Source of the DNA: Elusimicrobiota bacterium
Lineage (GTDB): Bacteria; CAYTYR01; UBA6262; DAOVJB01
Direction: 5' to 3'
Length of the DNA: 5,876 nt
Assembly (NCBI GenBank): GCA_030673425.1
Contig: DAOVJB010000086.1
Location: 1 to 5,876 of the forward strand
Positions 1-5,716 of this stretch are shown here, piece by piece. Every line of letters starts with the position of its first letter. Within the stretch, counting starts at the first letter, position 1. The notes beneath the pieces are model-generated. The model was not told where the DNA came from and searched no databases. It was given only the letters and a program-made list of their open reading frames with translations. Position numbers and translations under genes: made by a program.

Positions 1-2225
1 CTCTTTGTGATTTAGGGAATTTTGCCCATTTGGAATCACATCAGATTCTCCTTGCCTACAAGCAGAGCTGGAATTTTATTAAATATATAGCAGATACATA
101 TGGCGAGGATAAAATAGCACTATTACCTTTTGAGTTTAAGGACCGTTTTGATTCAAACAGCGTTCTTTACAGAATAACTAAAGGAGACCTTTTCAAAGTA
201 AATAAGGAATGGCAGGATTTCTTGAAACAGAAGTATTCTAAGGATGCAGAAGGTAAAAAAGAACCTGGTTTTTACGGTAGGCAACTGACTGAAGATACAA
301 AAGCCAACATCAATGCTACTTTCTCACCAGATGGACAGAAAATCGCTTTTATTTCTGATAGAAATAATTATTATGATATTTTCCTGATGAATAGCGATGG
401 TTCCGGGGTGCGTTCGTTGTTGAAAAACAAACTTATGAGAAAAATTGATGTTATTCATAGTGACGGGCATGCTTTAAGCTGGTCTCCTGACGGAGAAAAA
501 ATAGCATTTGTCGCGGAGAAAAGACAGAAGGATTATATTTATATATTTAATTTGAAAAAGAGAAAGCTTAGAAGATTAAAAAACAATCTTGGTAGTGTGT
601 CTTCTCCCTGTTTTTCCCCTGACGGGCAAAAAATCGTTTTCGTAGGAATGAAGGGTGGAATAAATAATCTTTACTTAGTTGATATTAATGGTAAAAATCA
701 GGAGCAGCTGAGTGATGATCTTTTTGATGATAACTATCCAACATTTTCCCCGGATGGGAAGAGTATCTTGTATATCTCAGAAAGAGATCAGCAATTAGAT
801 ATGTTTGTAATGGATATAGAGACTCATAAAATCACGCAAATTACCAATACTCCTTTTGATGAATTAAGCCCGAATTGGTATGGTAACGGCGAGAAAATCG
901 TTTTTATTTCTGACGCAAACGGGATTTATAATATTTACACTATGAATAATAATGGAGAAGAAATTTTTCAATTAACAGACATAAAAGGCGGTAATTTTAC
1001 TCCCGGATACTCACCTGATGGAACAAAGCTGCTTTTTGCCTCATATAGGTTTGGGAAAATGGATATATATGTAGCTCAAGAAGATAAACTTTCAGGTGAG
1101 AAGACTTTAGCAGTTACTAAAAGAGAAGCCATGACCGAAATCACTACTGAGGGATTAACACAATCCACAACAAGCCATGTTGCTTTAGATAAAATTCATC
1201 CTTTATCAGAAGGTGTGCCATATGAATTTAAGGGTTCCACGGATTTATTTTATCCTCTTTTGTTTTTCTCTACCAGTGAAGGATTGTACCTGGCACTTTT
1301 CTGGCAGGGAAGTGAGTTATTGGGAAATCATCAAATATCTACCTTAACCGAGTATTATAGCGATGATGACTGGTTAAACCTGCAGTTTTCCTATACATAT
1401 AGAAAATGGAGGCCTCAGTTCACCTTAGGAACGCAGGTCAAAAAGGACTATTACTATGATGACGACGATTATTTCGTTAAAAGGACTAAATGGGGCAGGC
1501 AGTTATATATGACTTACCCGTTTGACCGTTTCAACCGTATAGTGCTTGGGTTGGCGAGTTATGATGTAACAAAGAGAAGCAGGGACATGGATAATTTAGT
1601 TACCAGAGAGAGAGAGAATGGCTATAGCATTTCTTTAGTAAGGGATATGACTACCGGAGAAATGTTTGATTTAACCAGGGGAAGACGCACCAATTTTACG
1701 ATTTACCAGGCTAAGAAGGTTTTAGGAGGCGATTTTGATTATACAAGTTATATGATAGATACGGAGCGTTATGTTACACTGGCAGAGAACCATATACTTG
1801 CTATGCGTATGCTGGGTGCTTTCAGTGAGGGACCGGATAAAGATACTTTCCGCTTAGGGGGAAGTGATGCGGTAAGAGGATATCCAAGGGCTGACTACAT
1901 CAACAGCAAGGTAGCGGTCATTAATACGGAATATCGTTTCTTGATTTTCCCCAAGATTAATTATCATATGTGGTATATAATACCCGATTTTTATTTCAAG
2001 AGCCTGCAGGGAATAGTATTTGTAGATACTGGTTTAGGATGGGATAGCAGGGATGAGGTTAAGGCTAAGGATGTGAATTCCCTGAAGACAGGTGTAGGCG
2101 TAGGATTGAGATTGAATAGTTTTATTTTAGAGGCATTTCCATTTGTCCTGCGGCTTGATTATGCTAAAAGAACTGATAAATATGATAAAGGTGTAGTTTA
2201 TTTCACATCGGGTTTCAGCTTCTGA
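1..2225 (+). CDS. Envelope protein, 5'-partial: peptidase MA-like tail + TolB/PD40 propeller + Omp85-type outer-membrane barrel
   Basis: The frame is open to the window edge (first whole codon at position 3), so the true start lies upstream. The TTG at 30 is not a convincing start because in-frame codons before it read LCDLGNFAH and continue the same domain. Numbering from that TTG, residues 1-70 (AYKQSWNFIKYIADTYGEDK, then a W..FL segment) resemble the C-terminal part of MA-type gluzincin metallopeptidases; the HExxH motif would be upstream and is not visible. Residues about 97-360 form six PD40/TolB-like blades, with SPDG at 99, 152, 197, 240 and 329 and a degenerate YGNG at 284. From about 400 to 731 the sequence alternates aromatic/hydrophobic strands with acidic loops. 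It carries RLGGSDAVRGYPR (608-620), the Omp85 loop-6 VRGY signature, and ends SGFSF with C-terminal Phe, the usual BAM recognition end. No POTRA repeat is apparent between propeller and barrel. Inferred site: propeller in the periplasm, barrel in the outer membrane. Substrate and partners are unknown. The next gene follows after 18 bases. Confidence 0.85.
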   Translation, partial: LCDLGNFAHLESHQILLAYKQSWNFIKYIADTYGEDKIALLPFEFKDRFDSNSVLYRITKGDLFKVNKEWQDFLKQKYSKDAEGKKEPGFYGRQLTEDTKANINATFSPDGQKIAFISDRNNYYDIFLMNSDGSGVRSLLKNKLMRKIDVIHSDGHALSWSPDGEKIAFVAEKRQKDYIYIFNLKKRKLRRLKNNLGSVSSPCFSPDGQKIVFVGMKGGINNLYLVDINGKNQEQLSDDLFDDNYPTFSPDGKSILYISERDQQLDMFVMDIETHKITQITNTPFDELSPNWYGNGEKIVFISDANGIYNIYTMNNNGEEIFQLTDIKGGNFTPGYSPDGTKLLFASYRFGKMDIYVAQEDKLSGEKTLAVTKREAMTEITTEGLTQSTTSHVALDKIHPLSEGVPYEFKGSTDLFYPLLFFSTSEGLYLALFWQGSELLGNHQISTLTEYYSDDDWLNLQFSYTYRKWRPQFTLGTQVKKDYYYDDDDYFVKRTKWGRQLYMTYPFDRFNRIVLGLASYDVTKRSRDMDNLVTRERENGYSISLVRDMTTGEMFDLTRGRRTNFTIYQAKKVLGGDFDYTSYMIDTERYVTLAENHILAMRMLGAFSEGPDKDTFRLGGSDAVRGYPRADYINSKVAVINTEYRFLIFPKINYHMWYIIPDFYFKSLQGIVFVDTGLGWDSRDEVKAKDVNSLKTGVGVGLRLNSFILEAFPFVLRLDYAKRTDKYDKGVVYFTSGFSF

Positions 2226-2243
2226 TAGGATGGGTGAAATTTA

Positions 2244-2726
2244 ATGTCAGTTCATTATATAATTGATGGATATAATGTTATAAAACAAGTACCCTACCTG
2301 ACCGAAAAAAAGTTGGAGGAAGCCAGGAATAATTTTATAAGTTTTTTAGAAATTCACAGGCCTCAGGGGAGTCTTAAGAATGAAGTAACCGTGGTTTTTG
2401 ATGGAAAAAGTCAGGTGTCTTCACCGACAAAGATTAAAAGCATCAAGGTTGTTTTTACAAATAATGAAACTGCTGACGATAGAATTAAAATAATGGTAAA
2501 ACTGGCTTCAAATAGGAAAAGAATCATGGTGGTTACAGATGATAAAGAGATCAGATTCTTTATTAGAGATTTAGGTGCTAAGCCCGTGTCGGTAAAGAAG
2601 TTTCTGTCTAAGGTTAAGGAAAAACCTTTTCGTATACCTTCAGGAGGCAAGGGAAAACTTGAACTAGCGGGTGAAGAGGCTCAGAACATTACTAAGGAAT
2701 TACAGAAAATCTGGATTAAAAAGTAG
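2244..2726 (+). CDS. YacP-like NYN-domain (PIN-fold) RNA-binding/nuclease family protein
   Basis: This 160-residue protein has the length and motifs of the YacP/DUF901 NYN family; Bacillus Rae1/YacP is a ribosome-associated mRNA endonuclease. Visible landmarks are IIDGYN (D8, N11) in the first strand, VVFDG (D53), TADDRI (D78, D79) and VVTDD (D99, D100). These acidic positions match the metal-binding centre expected in a PIN-like fold. The C-terminus (about 118-160) is Lys-rich with a short helical tail, plausible for RNA contact. The start at 2244 is supported by GGGTGA (2232-2237) six bases upstream and by the family's usual M-x(3-6)-IIDGYN beginning. It lies 18 bases after the outer-membrane fusion gene with no promoter or terminator between, so cotranscription is likely, though the two functions look unrelated. 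Whether this member actually cleaves RNA is inference. Confidence 0.86.
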   Translation: MSVHYIIDGYNVIKQVPYLTEKKLEEARNNFISFLEIHRPQGSLKNEVTVVFDGKSQVSSPTKIKSIKVVFTNNETADDRIKIMVKLASNRKRIMVVTDDKEIRFFIRDLGAKPVSVKKFLSKVKEKPFRIPSGGKGKLELAGEEAQNITKELQKIWIKK

Positions 2727-2749
2727 AATTTATACTATAGTAATTTTTC

Positions 2750-2779
2750 TTGACAGTAGTTAAAATAATATGATAAAAT
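2750..2779 (+). promoter_or_regulatory. Sigma70-type promoter for the PilZ gene
   Basis: A perfect -35 box TTGACA (2750-2755) is followed after 18 bases by TAAAAT (2774-2779). TG at 2771-2772 makes it an extended -10 (TGaTAAAAT). Transcription should begin near 2785-2787. That places the ATG at 2770 upstream of the transcript start and supports 2812 as the PilZ start. The call rests on consensus match only. Confidence 0.8.
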
Positions 2780-2800
2780 TTATGTATAGGATAGATATAA

Positions 2801-2808
2801 GGGAGGAG
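2801..2808 (+). promoter_or_regulatory. Shine-Dalgarno site fixing the PilZ start
   Basis: GGGAGGAG contains the GGAGG core, five bases before the ATG at 2812. No comparable site precedes the ATGs at 2770 or 2782, so this site decides the start codon. Confidence 0.8.
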
Positions 2809-2811
2809 TCG

Positions 2812-3156
2812 ATGTATAGAAGCCTACCCGAGAGAAGGAAGTCTATTCGAATAGAATCCTCTATCCCTGTTCACTATAAAGGGGAACAGCAATTTATTAT
2901 GACTGTGAGCAAGGATATCGGAGAAAACGGGGTAAAGTTTACCACCAACAGATTTATTCCTGTTTTTTCTAAATTAGTAATGGATATTTTTTTATTTCAT
3001 AATTCCGAGCCTATCAGAATGCTGACAGAAGTAATTTGGATCCGCAAACTTCCACGTCTCGATTTGTATTCTATAGGGACAAGGTTTCTTGAGTTGTCAA
3101 AAGAGCACAAAAAACTCATCTCACATTATTTAGAAACTAATGTTGTTGGTATATAA
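2812..3156 (+). CDS. PilZ domain protein (possible c-di-GMP receptor)
   Basis: This 114-residue protein is essentially one PilZ domain. The N-terminus has the arginine motif RRKSIR (R9-x3-R13), the flexible c-di-GMP-binding stretch of PilZ proteins. The second conserved motif appears as DIGENG (35-40) where the family consensus is (D/N)xSxxG, so Asp and the final Gly are kept but the Ser is Gly37. The region from about residue 70 ([10 protein letters not shown], then [10 protein letters not shown]) matches the closing strands, followed by a C-terminal helix (about 96-110). The start at 2812 is chosen over the in-frame ATG at 2770 because a strong promoter overlaps 2770 and a good ribosome site precedes 2812; it also begins the protein just before the RxxxR motif, as in other stand-alone PilZ proteins. 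Such proteins regulate motility, pili or exopolysaccharide in response to c-di-GMP. The target here is unknown, though pilin-like genes lie 1.5 kb downstream. Binding is inferred, and the Ser change makes it less certain. Confidence 0.85.
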   Translation: MYRSLPERRKSIRIESSIPVHYKGEQQFIMTVSKDIGENGVKFTTNRFIPVFSKLVMDIFLFHNSEPIRMLTEVIWIRKLPRLDLYSIGTRFLELSKEHKKLISHYLETNVVGI

Positions 3157-3186
3157 AGAAGAGAATATATGATTGGATATTTTTTA

Positions 3187-3229
3187 GGGGTCAGAGTTCT
3201 GGGAGTTTTATTTTAAGGAATCTGACCCC
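3187..3229. repeat. REP-like imperfect inverted repeat (stem-loop) in the pilZ-proS gap
   Basis: GGGGTCAGA (3187-3195) is exactly complementary to TCTGACCCC (3221-3229). After one mismatch the stem continues, GTTCT (3196-3200) facing AGGAA (3216-3220) with one G-U pair, giving about 13 pairs around a 15-base loop. No T-run follows, so it is not a rho-independent terminator. GGGGTCAGA-type termini resemble palindromic elements I associate with REP-associated tyrosine transposases in diverse bacteria; that link is recollection and no transposase gene is in the window. The stem ends nine bases before the proS ribosome site. Confidence 0.7.
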
Positions 3230-3237
3230 GTATCTTC

Positions 3238-3243
3238 AGGGAG
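3238..3243 (+). promoter_or_regulatory. Shine-Dalgarno site deciding the proS start
   Basis: AGGGAG ends two bases before the ATG at 3246, too close for use, but eight bases before the ATG at 3252. The spacing favours 3252. Confidence 0.6.
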
Positions 3244-3251
3244 CTATGCAG

Positions 3252-4511
3252 ATGCTTTTTTCTGGAATGTTTATTCCGACTTTAAAAGAGAATCCTCAGG
3301 AAGCAGAAATTATTAGTCATAGACTTATGCTGCGGGCAGGGATGATAAGAAAATTGGCCGCAGGAATTTATTCTTACCTTCCTTTAGGCTTTAAGGTATT
3401 AAAGAAAGTAGAAAATATTATTCGCAGCCAGATGAATTCTGCAGGTGCTCAGGAGCTTTTATTGCCTACACTCCATCCCCGTCATTTATGGGAGGAAACC
3501 GGCAGGTGGAATGAATATGGCAAAGAGATGCTGAAGGTTTTAGACAGGCACAAAAGAGAATTCGGCTTAGGGCCGACTCATGAGGAAATTATAACAGACT
3601 TAGCAAGAAGAGAGATAAAATCATACAGGCAGTTACCCTTAATTTTATACCAGTTTCAGACTAAATTCAGAGATGAAATTCGCCCGCGTTTCGGAATTAT
3701 GAGATGCCGGGAATTTTTGATGAAAGATGCCTATAGCTTTGATAAAGATGCAGAAGGATTAGCCAAAAATTATGATAAAATGTATGAAACATATAATAAT
3801 ATCTTTACGCAATGTGGTTTGGAGTTTAAGCTAGTTGAAGCAGACCCGGGTTTAATAGGGGGCTCAGTTTCTCATGAATATATGGTTTTAGCAGATACCG
3901 GTGAGGAAGAACTTCTGACTTGCCAGAAGTGTGATTATGCGATAAAAGCCAAAGCCGAGCATAATTTAACCAGTTGTCCTAAATGTAAAGGGAAATTTGC
4001 TTCTATTAGAGGGATTGAAGTAGGTCATATTTTTCAGTTAGGGACTAAATACAGTGATTTACTCAAGGCAAACTTCCTTGACGAGAATGGCAAGCAGACA
4101 CCTTTTGTAATGGGATGTTACGGAATAGGGGTGAGCAGGATTGTGGCCGCTGCAATTGAACAGAGTCATGATGATGACGGCATAATCTGGCAGATGCCCA
4201 TAGCGCCTTTTGAGGTTTTAATTCTGCCAATTAGCATAGCTGATGATAAGATAATGAAGGTGTCAGGTGAACTGTATAAAAAATTGAAAAAAGAGGGTAT
4301 AGACGTAGTATTGGACGATAGAGATGAGCAAGCAGGGGTAAAATTCAAGGATACCGACCTGATTGGAATTCCTATCAGGATAACCGTAGGTACCAAGACA
4401 ATAAAAGAGAATAATGTTGAGATAAAACTGAGAAAAGATAAAAATAGTTTCAAAGAAAAAATATCAGAGACTCCCTGTAAAGTTAAGGAACTTTTGAAAA
4501 ATATGAAATAA
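3252..4511 (+). CDS. proS: Prolyl-tRNA synthetase, bacterial-type, lacking the INS editing domain
   Basis: This class II aminoacyl-tRNA synthetase attaches proline to tRNA-Pro in the cytoplasm. Start 3252 gives 419 residues and puts Met ten positions from the conserved TLKE, as in E. coli ProS. The ATG at 3246 (421 residues) is too close to the ribosome site. With residues numbered from 3246: the N-terminal [10 protein letters not shown] and [14 protein letters not shown] are hallmark ProS sequence; motif 1 surrounds 73-88; GPTHEE is at 109-114; motif 2 runs [10 protein letters not shown] through [12 protein letters not shown] (141-165); motif 3 contains GCYGIGVSR (290-298). The anticodon-binding domain spans about 320-415. 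Typical bacterial ProS is about 570 residues because of an inserted editing domain of about 180 residues between motifs 2 and 3. Here that insertion is absent: [10 protein letters not shown] (229-238) is followed at once by CPKCKGKF and [12 protein letters not shown]. Two CxxC pairs (C226/C229 and C244/C247) flank the junction and could bind zinc. All catalytic motifs are intact, so it should be active. It is probably cotranscribed with the PilZ gene. Confidence 0.96.
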   Translation: MLFSGMFIPTLKENPQEAEIISHRLMLRAGMIRKLAAGIYSYLPLGFKVLKKVENIIRSQMNSAGAQELLLPTLHPRHLWEETGRWNEYGKEMLKVLDRHKREFGLGPTHEEIITDLARREIKSYRQLPLILYQFQTKFRDEIRPRFGIMRCREFLMKDAYSFDKDAEGLAKNYDKMYETYNNIFTQCGLEFKLVEADPGLIGGSVSHEYMVLADTGEEELLTCQKCDYAIKAKAEHNLTSCPKCKGKFASIRGIEVGHIFQLGTKYSDLLKANFLDENGKQTPFVMGCYGIGVSRIVAAAIEQSHDDDGIIWQMPIAPFEVLILPISIADDKIMKVSGELYKKLKKEGIDVVLDDRDEQAGVKFKDTDLIGIPIRITVGTKTIKENNVEIKLRKDKNSFKEKISETPCKVKELLKNMK

Positions 4512-4541
4512 TGCTTAAAAATAGAGGATTAAAAAATTTAC

Positions 4542-4570
4542 TTGACAGCTATATATAGTAGTGGTATATT
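4542..4570 (+). promoter_or_regulatory. Sigma70-type promoter for the major pilin-like gene
   Basis: TTGACA (4542-4547) and TATATT (4565-4570) are separated by the optimal 17 bases, with TG at 4562-4563 giving an extended -10. A perfect TATAAT lies at 4571-4576 but at a 23-base spacing, so it is probably not the partner. The predicted transcript has a leader of about 45 bases ending in AAGGGGGTGA (4608-4617), a near-perfect ribosome site seven bases before the ATG at 4624. The combination suggests high expression. Confidence 0.8.
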
Positions 4571-4623
4571 TATAATAGAAGCAATAGGAGCAAATTTTTT
4601 CTTTTGAAAGGGGGTGAAAAGTA

Positions 4624-5085
4624 ATGAGGTCTTTGTTAAAGGGAAAGAAAGGTTTTACATTAATTGAACTTATGATAGTTGTTGCCATTATTGGAATATT
4701 AGCTGCCATTGCTATACCGAGGTTTGCTCAATTAATCAGAAAATCCAAAGAAGGTGCAACCAAAGGTTCTTTAGGGGCACTAAGAAGTTCTTTATCTATT
4801 TATTATGGGGATAATGAAGGGCTATTCCCTGCAACCATGACTATTATAGCTGGTCAGACTACTACTTGTTACATTGATATTATTCCTGATGTAAGGTTGG
4901 GTATAAGCTGGACCGGTGAAGATAAGAACACGGAACTAGCCGATGGTACTCCATTGACTGCTATTCTTGCAGGTGATTTAACCGGCGCCACAGGATGGAT
5001 ATATAATGGTAGTCTTGGTGTTGGAATGGTTGAAGTTAATAATGCTGGGAATGATACCAAAGGCAAGGCTTATCTTACTTGGTAG
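4624..5085 (+). CDS. Type IV pilin-like protein (prepilin-type N-terminal cleavage/methylation signal)
   Basis: A 153-residue prepilin with a textbook class III signal: a basic ten-residue leader ending KGKKG, then FTLIELMIVV. Prepilin peptidase should cut after Gly10, and the new Phe would be methylated. Mature Glu5 is residue 15 and the helix-breaking Pro22 is residue 32 (AIAIPRF). The hydrophobic helix spans about 11-34. A basic, amphipathic continuation (RKSKEGATKGSLGALRSSL) is followed by YYGDNEGLFP, typical of GspG-like and short pilins. The globular part is small, has a single Cys (82, so no intramolecular disulfide), and ends GWIYN, then a Gly/Asn-rich segment, then a terminal Trp. 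The strong promoter and ribosome site suit an abundant subunit, and the gene is followed by its own terminator, so it forms a single-gene transcript. It could be a major type IV pilin or a type II secretion pseudopilin. No assembly ATPase, peptidase or secretin gene is visible to decide. Confidence 0.92.
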   Translation: MRSLLKGKKGFTLIELMIVVAIIGILAAIAIPRFAQLIRKSKEGATKGSLGALRSSLSIYYGDNEGLFPATMTIIAGQTTTCYIDIIPDVRLGISWTGEDKNTELADGTPLTAILAGDLTGATGWIYNGSLGVGMVEVNNAGNDTKGKAYLTW

Positions 5086-5118
5086 TTTTTTCTTAAAATA
5101 ACTGTAGTCAATTTTTAC

Positions 5119-5167
5119 AAAAACAGGTCAGATGATATTAAAAATGTCTAGCTGGCCTGTTTTTTTT
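5119..5167 (+). terminator. Rho-independent terminator after the pilin gene
   Basis: The arm AAAAACAGGTCAG (5119-5131) pairs with CTGGCCTGTTTTT (5152-5164) through 13 pairs including one G-U. The T-run at 5160-5167 has eight residues. The 20-base loop can itself fold: GATATT (5134-5139) with AATGTC (5143-5148). The A-rich left flank makes some terminator activity on the other strand possible. It lies 33 bases after the pilin stop codon. Confidence 0.9.
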
Positions 5168-5168
5168 A

Positions 5169-5197
5169 TTGACTTTTTTTATCCATGGGCGTATTAT
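5169..5197 (+). promoter_or_regulatory. Sigma70-type promoter for the second pilin-like gene
   Basis: TTGACT (5169-5174, five of six consensus) and TATTAT (5192-5197, five of six) are spaced 17 bases apart. The -35 begins one base after the terminator's T-run, so the terminator and promoter abut. The predicted leader before 5266 is about 60 bases and AT-rich. Confidence 0.65.
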
Positions 5198-5252
5198 AAA
5201 TCTCGAAGAAGTTGGTATTATTTAAGTAAGATATTCTTAATTAATCTGTTTT

Positions 5253-5258
5253 AAGGGG
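5253..5258 (+). promoter_or_regulatory. Shine-Dalgarno site supporting a TTG start
   Basis: AAGGGG lies seven bases before the TTG at 5266. An in-frame TAA at 5242-5244 closes the frame upstream and no ATG or GTG lies between, so TTG is the best available start. Confidence 0.7.
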
Positions 5259-5265
5259 TAAACAG

Positions 5266-5667
5266 TTGCCTGAAGAGGAGAAACGAAGGATTACTTTAGT
5301 TGAGATTCTTATCGGGGTAATAATAATCTTCCTTTTGAGCATAATAGTACCTGGTTTTTTTAATTTACAGGCCAGGATAAAACGGGCTACGACAAAAGGT
5401 CATCTGGGGGTATTAAGACGATCATTAGAATATTATTACCACAAGAATGACTCAACTTATCCTGAGACGCTGGATGAACTAGTACCCGAATATATAGGAA
5501 AGATTCCTAAAGTTAATATAGGATCTTTTTTTCGTTATAAGTCTACTAGGGAGATAACAAACCATTTTTCGGATTCAGGAAAGTGGTATTATAATAGAAC
5601 CACTGGTGAAATATGTATAGATGCTTCTTATGAAGATGAGAATGGAATTAGTATTGATGAGTGGTAG
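5266..5667 (+). CDS. Pilin-like paralogue with non-canonical prepilin processing site
   Basis: This 133-residue protein aligns with the upstream pilin along its whole length. Its start reads MPEEEKRR then ITLVEILIGV, where the neighbour has KKG then FTLIELMIVV. Glu5 (E13) is kept, but the obligatory Gly before the cleavage site is Arg8, mature Phe1 is Ile, and the leader carries three Glu. The hydrophobic segment spans about 9-32, with the Pro at 29, one residue earlier than in the paralogue. The next segment shares TKGxLGxLRxSLxxYY with the neighbour. The end (KWYYNRTTGE, then an acidic stretch and terminal Trp) mirrors GWIYN...W. It therefore looks like a duplicated, diverged pilin or minor pseudopilin. 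On known peptidase specificity it would probably stay uncleaved as a single-pass inner-membrane protein, though cleavage at a non-Gly site cannot be excluded. Initiation at TTG with a fair ribosome site suggests lower output than the first pilin. It has its own promoter and probably leads into the membrane protein at 5717. Confidence 0.82.
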   Translation: MPEEEKRRITLVEILIGVIIIFLLSIIVPGFFNLQARIKRATTKGHLGVLRRSLEYYYHKNDSTYPETLDELVPEYIGKIPKVNIGSFFRYKSTREITNHFSDSGKWYYNRTTGEICIDASYEDENGISIDEW

Positions 5668-5699
5668 ACCCCGTTAGATGTGTAACTATCTAATGGGGT
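5668..5699 (+). other. Stem-loop between the pilin-like gene and the next membrane-protein gene
   Basis: ACCCCGTTAGAT (5668-5679) pairs with ATCTAATGGGGT (5688-5699) over 12 pairs, one of them G-U, around an eight-base loop. It begins directly after the TAG stop. What follows is GAAAGAAGAGGTGA, not a T-run, so it should not act as an intrinsic terminator. It ends seven bases before the next gene's ribosome site, so it could stabilise the upstream message or modulate the downstream one. Confidence 0.7.
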
Positions 5700-5716
5700 G
5701 AAAGAAGAGGTGATTT

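Noticed and set aside
30-32. TTG as the start of the first gene
   Set aside because: The frame stays open to the window edge and the preceding residues fit the same domain, so this is a 5'-partial gene with its start off the window.
2411-2650. Minus-strand open frame of 79 codons inside the YacP-like gene
   Set aside because: It is a shadow of a well-supported gene with recognisable motifs; the translation is low-complexity hydrophobic and has no own ribosome site.
2733-2742. Perfect ten-base palindrome TACTATAGTA upstream of the PilZ promoter
   Set aside because: AT-rich short palindromes arise easily by chance. It is too short and weak for a terminator, and no second copy near the promoter supports an operator.
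4166-4453. Minus-strand open frame inside proS
   Set aside because: It lies opposite the conserved ProS anticodon-binding region and has Ser/Phe/Ile-rich shadow composition.
3252-4511. proS as a truncated pseudogene because it is about 150 residues short
   Set aside because: Motifs 1, 2 and 3, the TxE motif and the anticodon domain are all present. The missing part corresponds to the dispensable INS domain, so it is a compact functional form.
4571-4576. Perfect TATAAT as the pilin -10 box
   Set aside because: It is 23 bases from TTGACA; TATATT at 4565 has the right 17-base spacing plus an extended TG.
4515-4709. Minus-strand open frame across the pilin promoter
   Set aside because: It overlaps a clear promoter and the pilin signal sequence and shows no recognisable domain.
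4869-5066. Minus-strand open frame inside the pilin gene
   Set aside because: Shadow of the pilin globular region; Pro/Ser/Thr-rich with no family resemblance.
5668-5699. Stem-loop as a rho-independent terminator
   Set aside because: The following bases are purine-rich and include the next gene's ribosome site; there is no T-run on the + strand.
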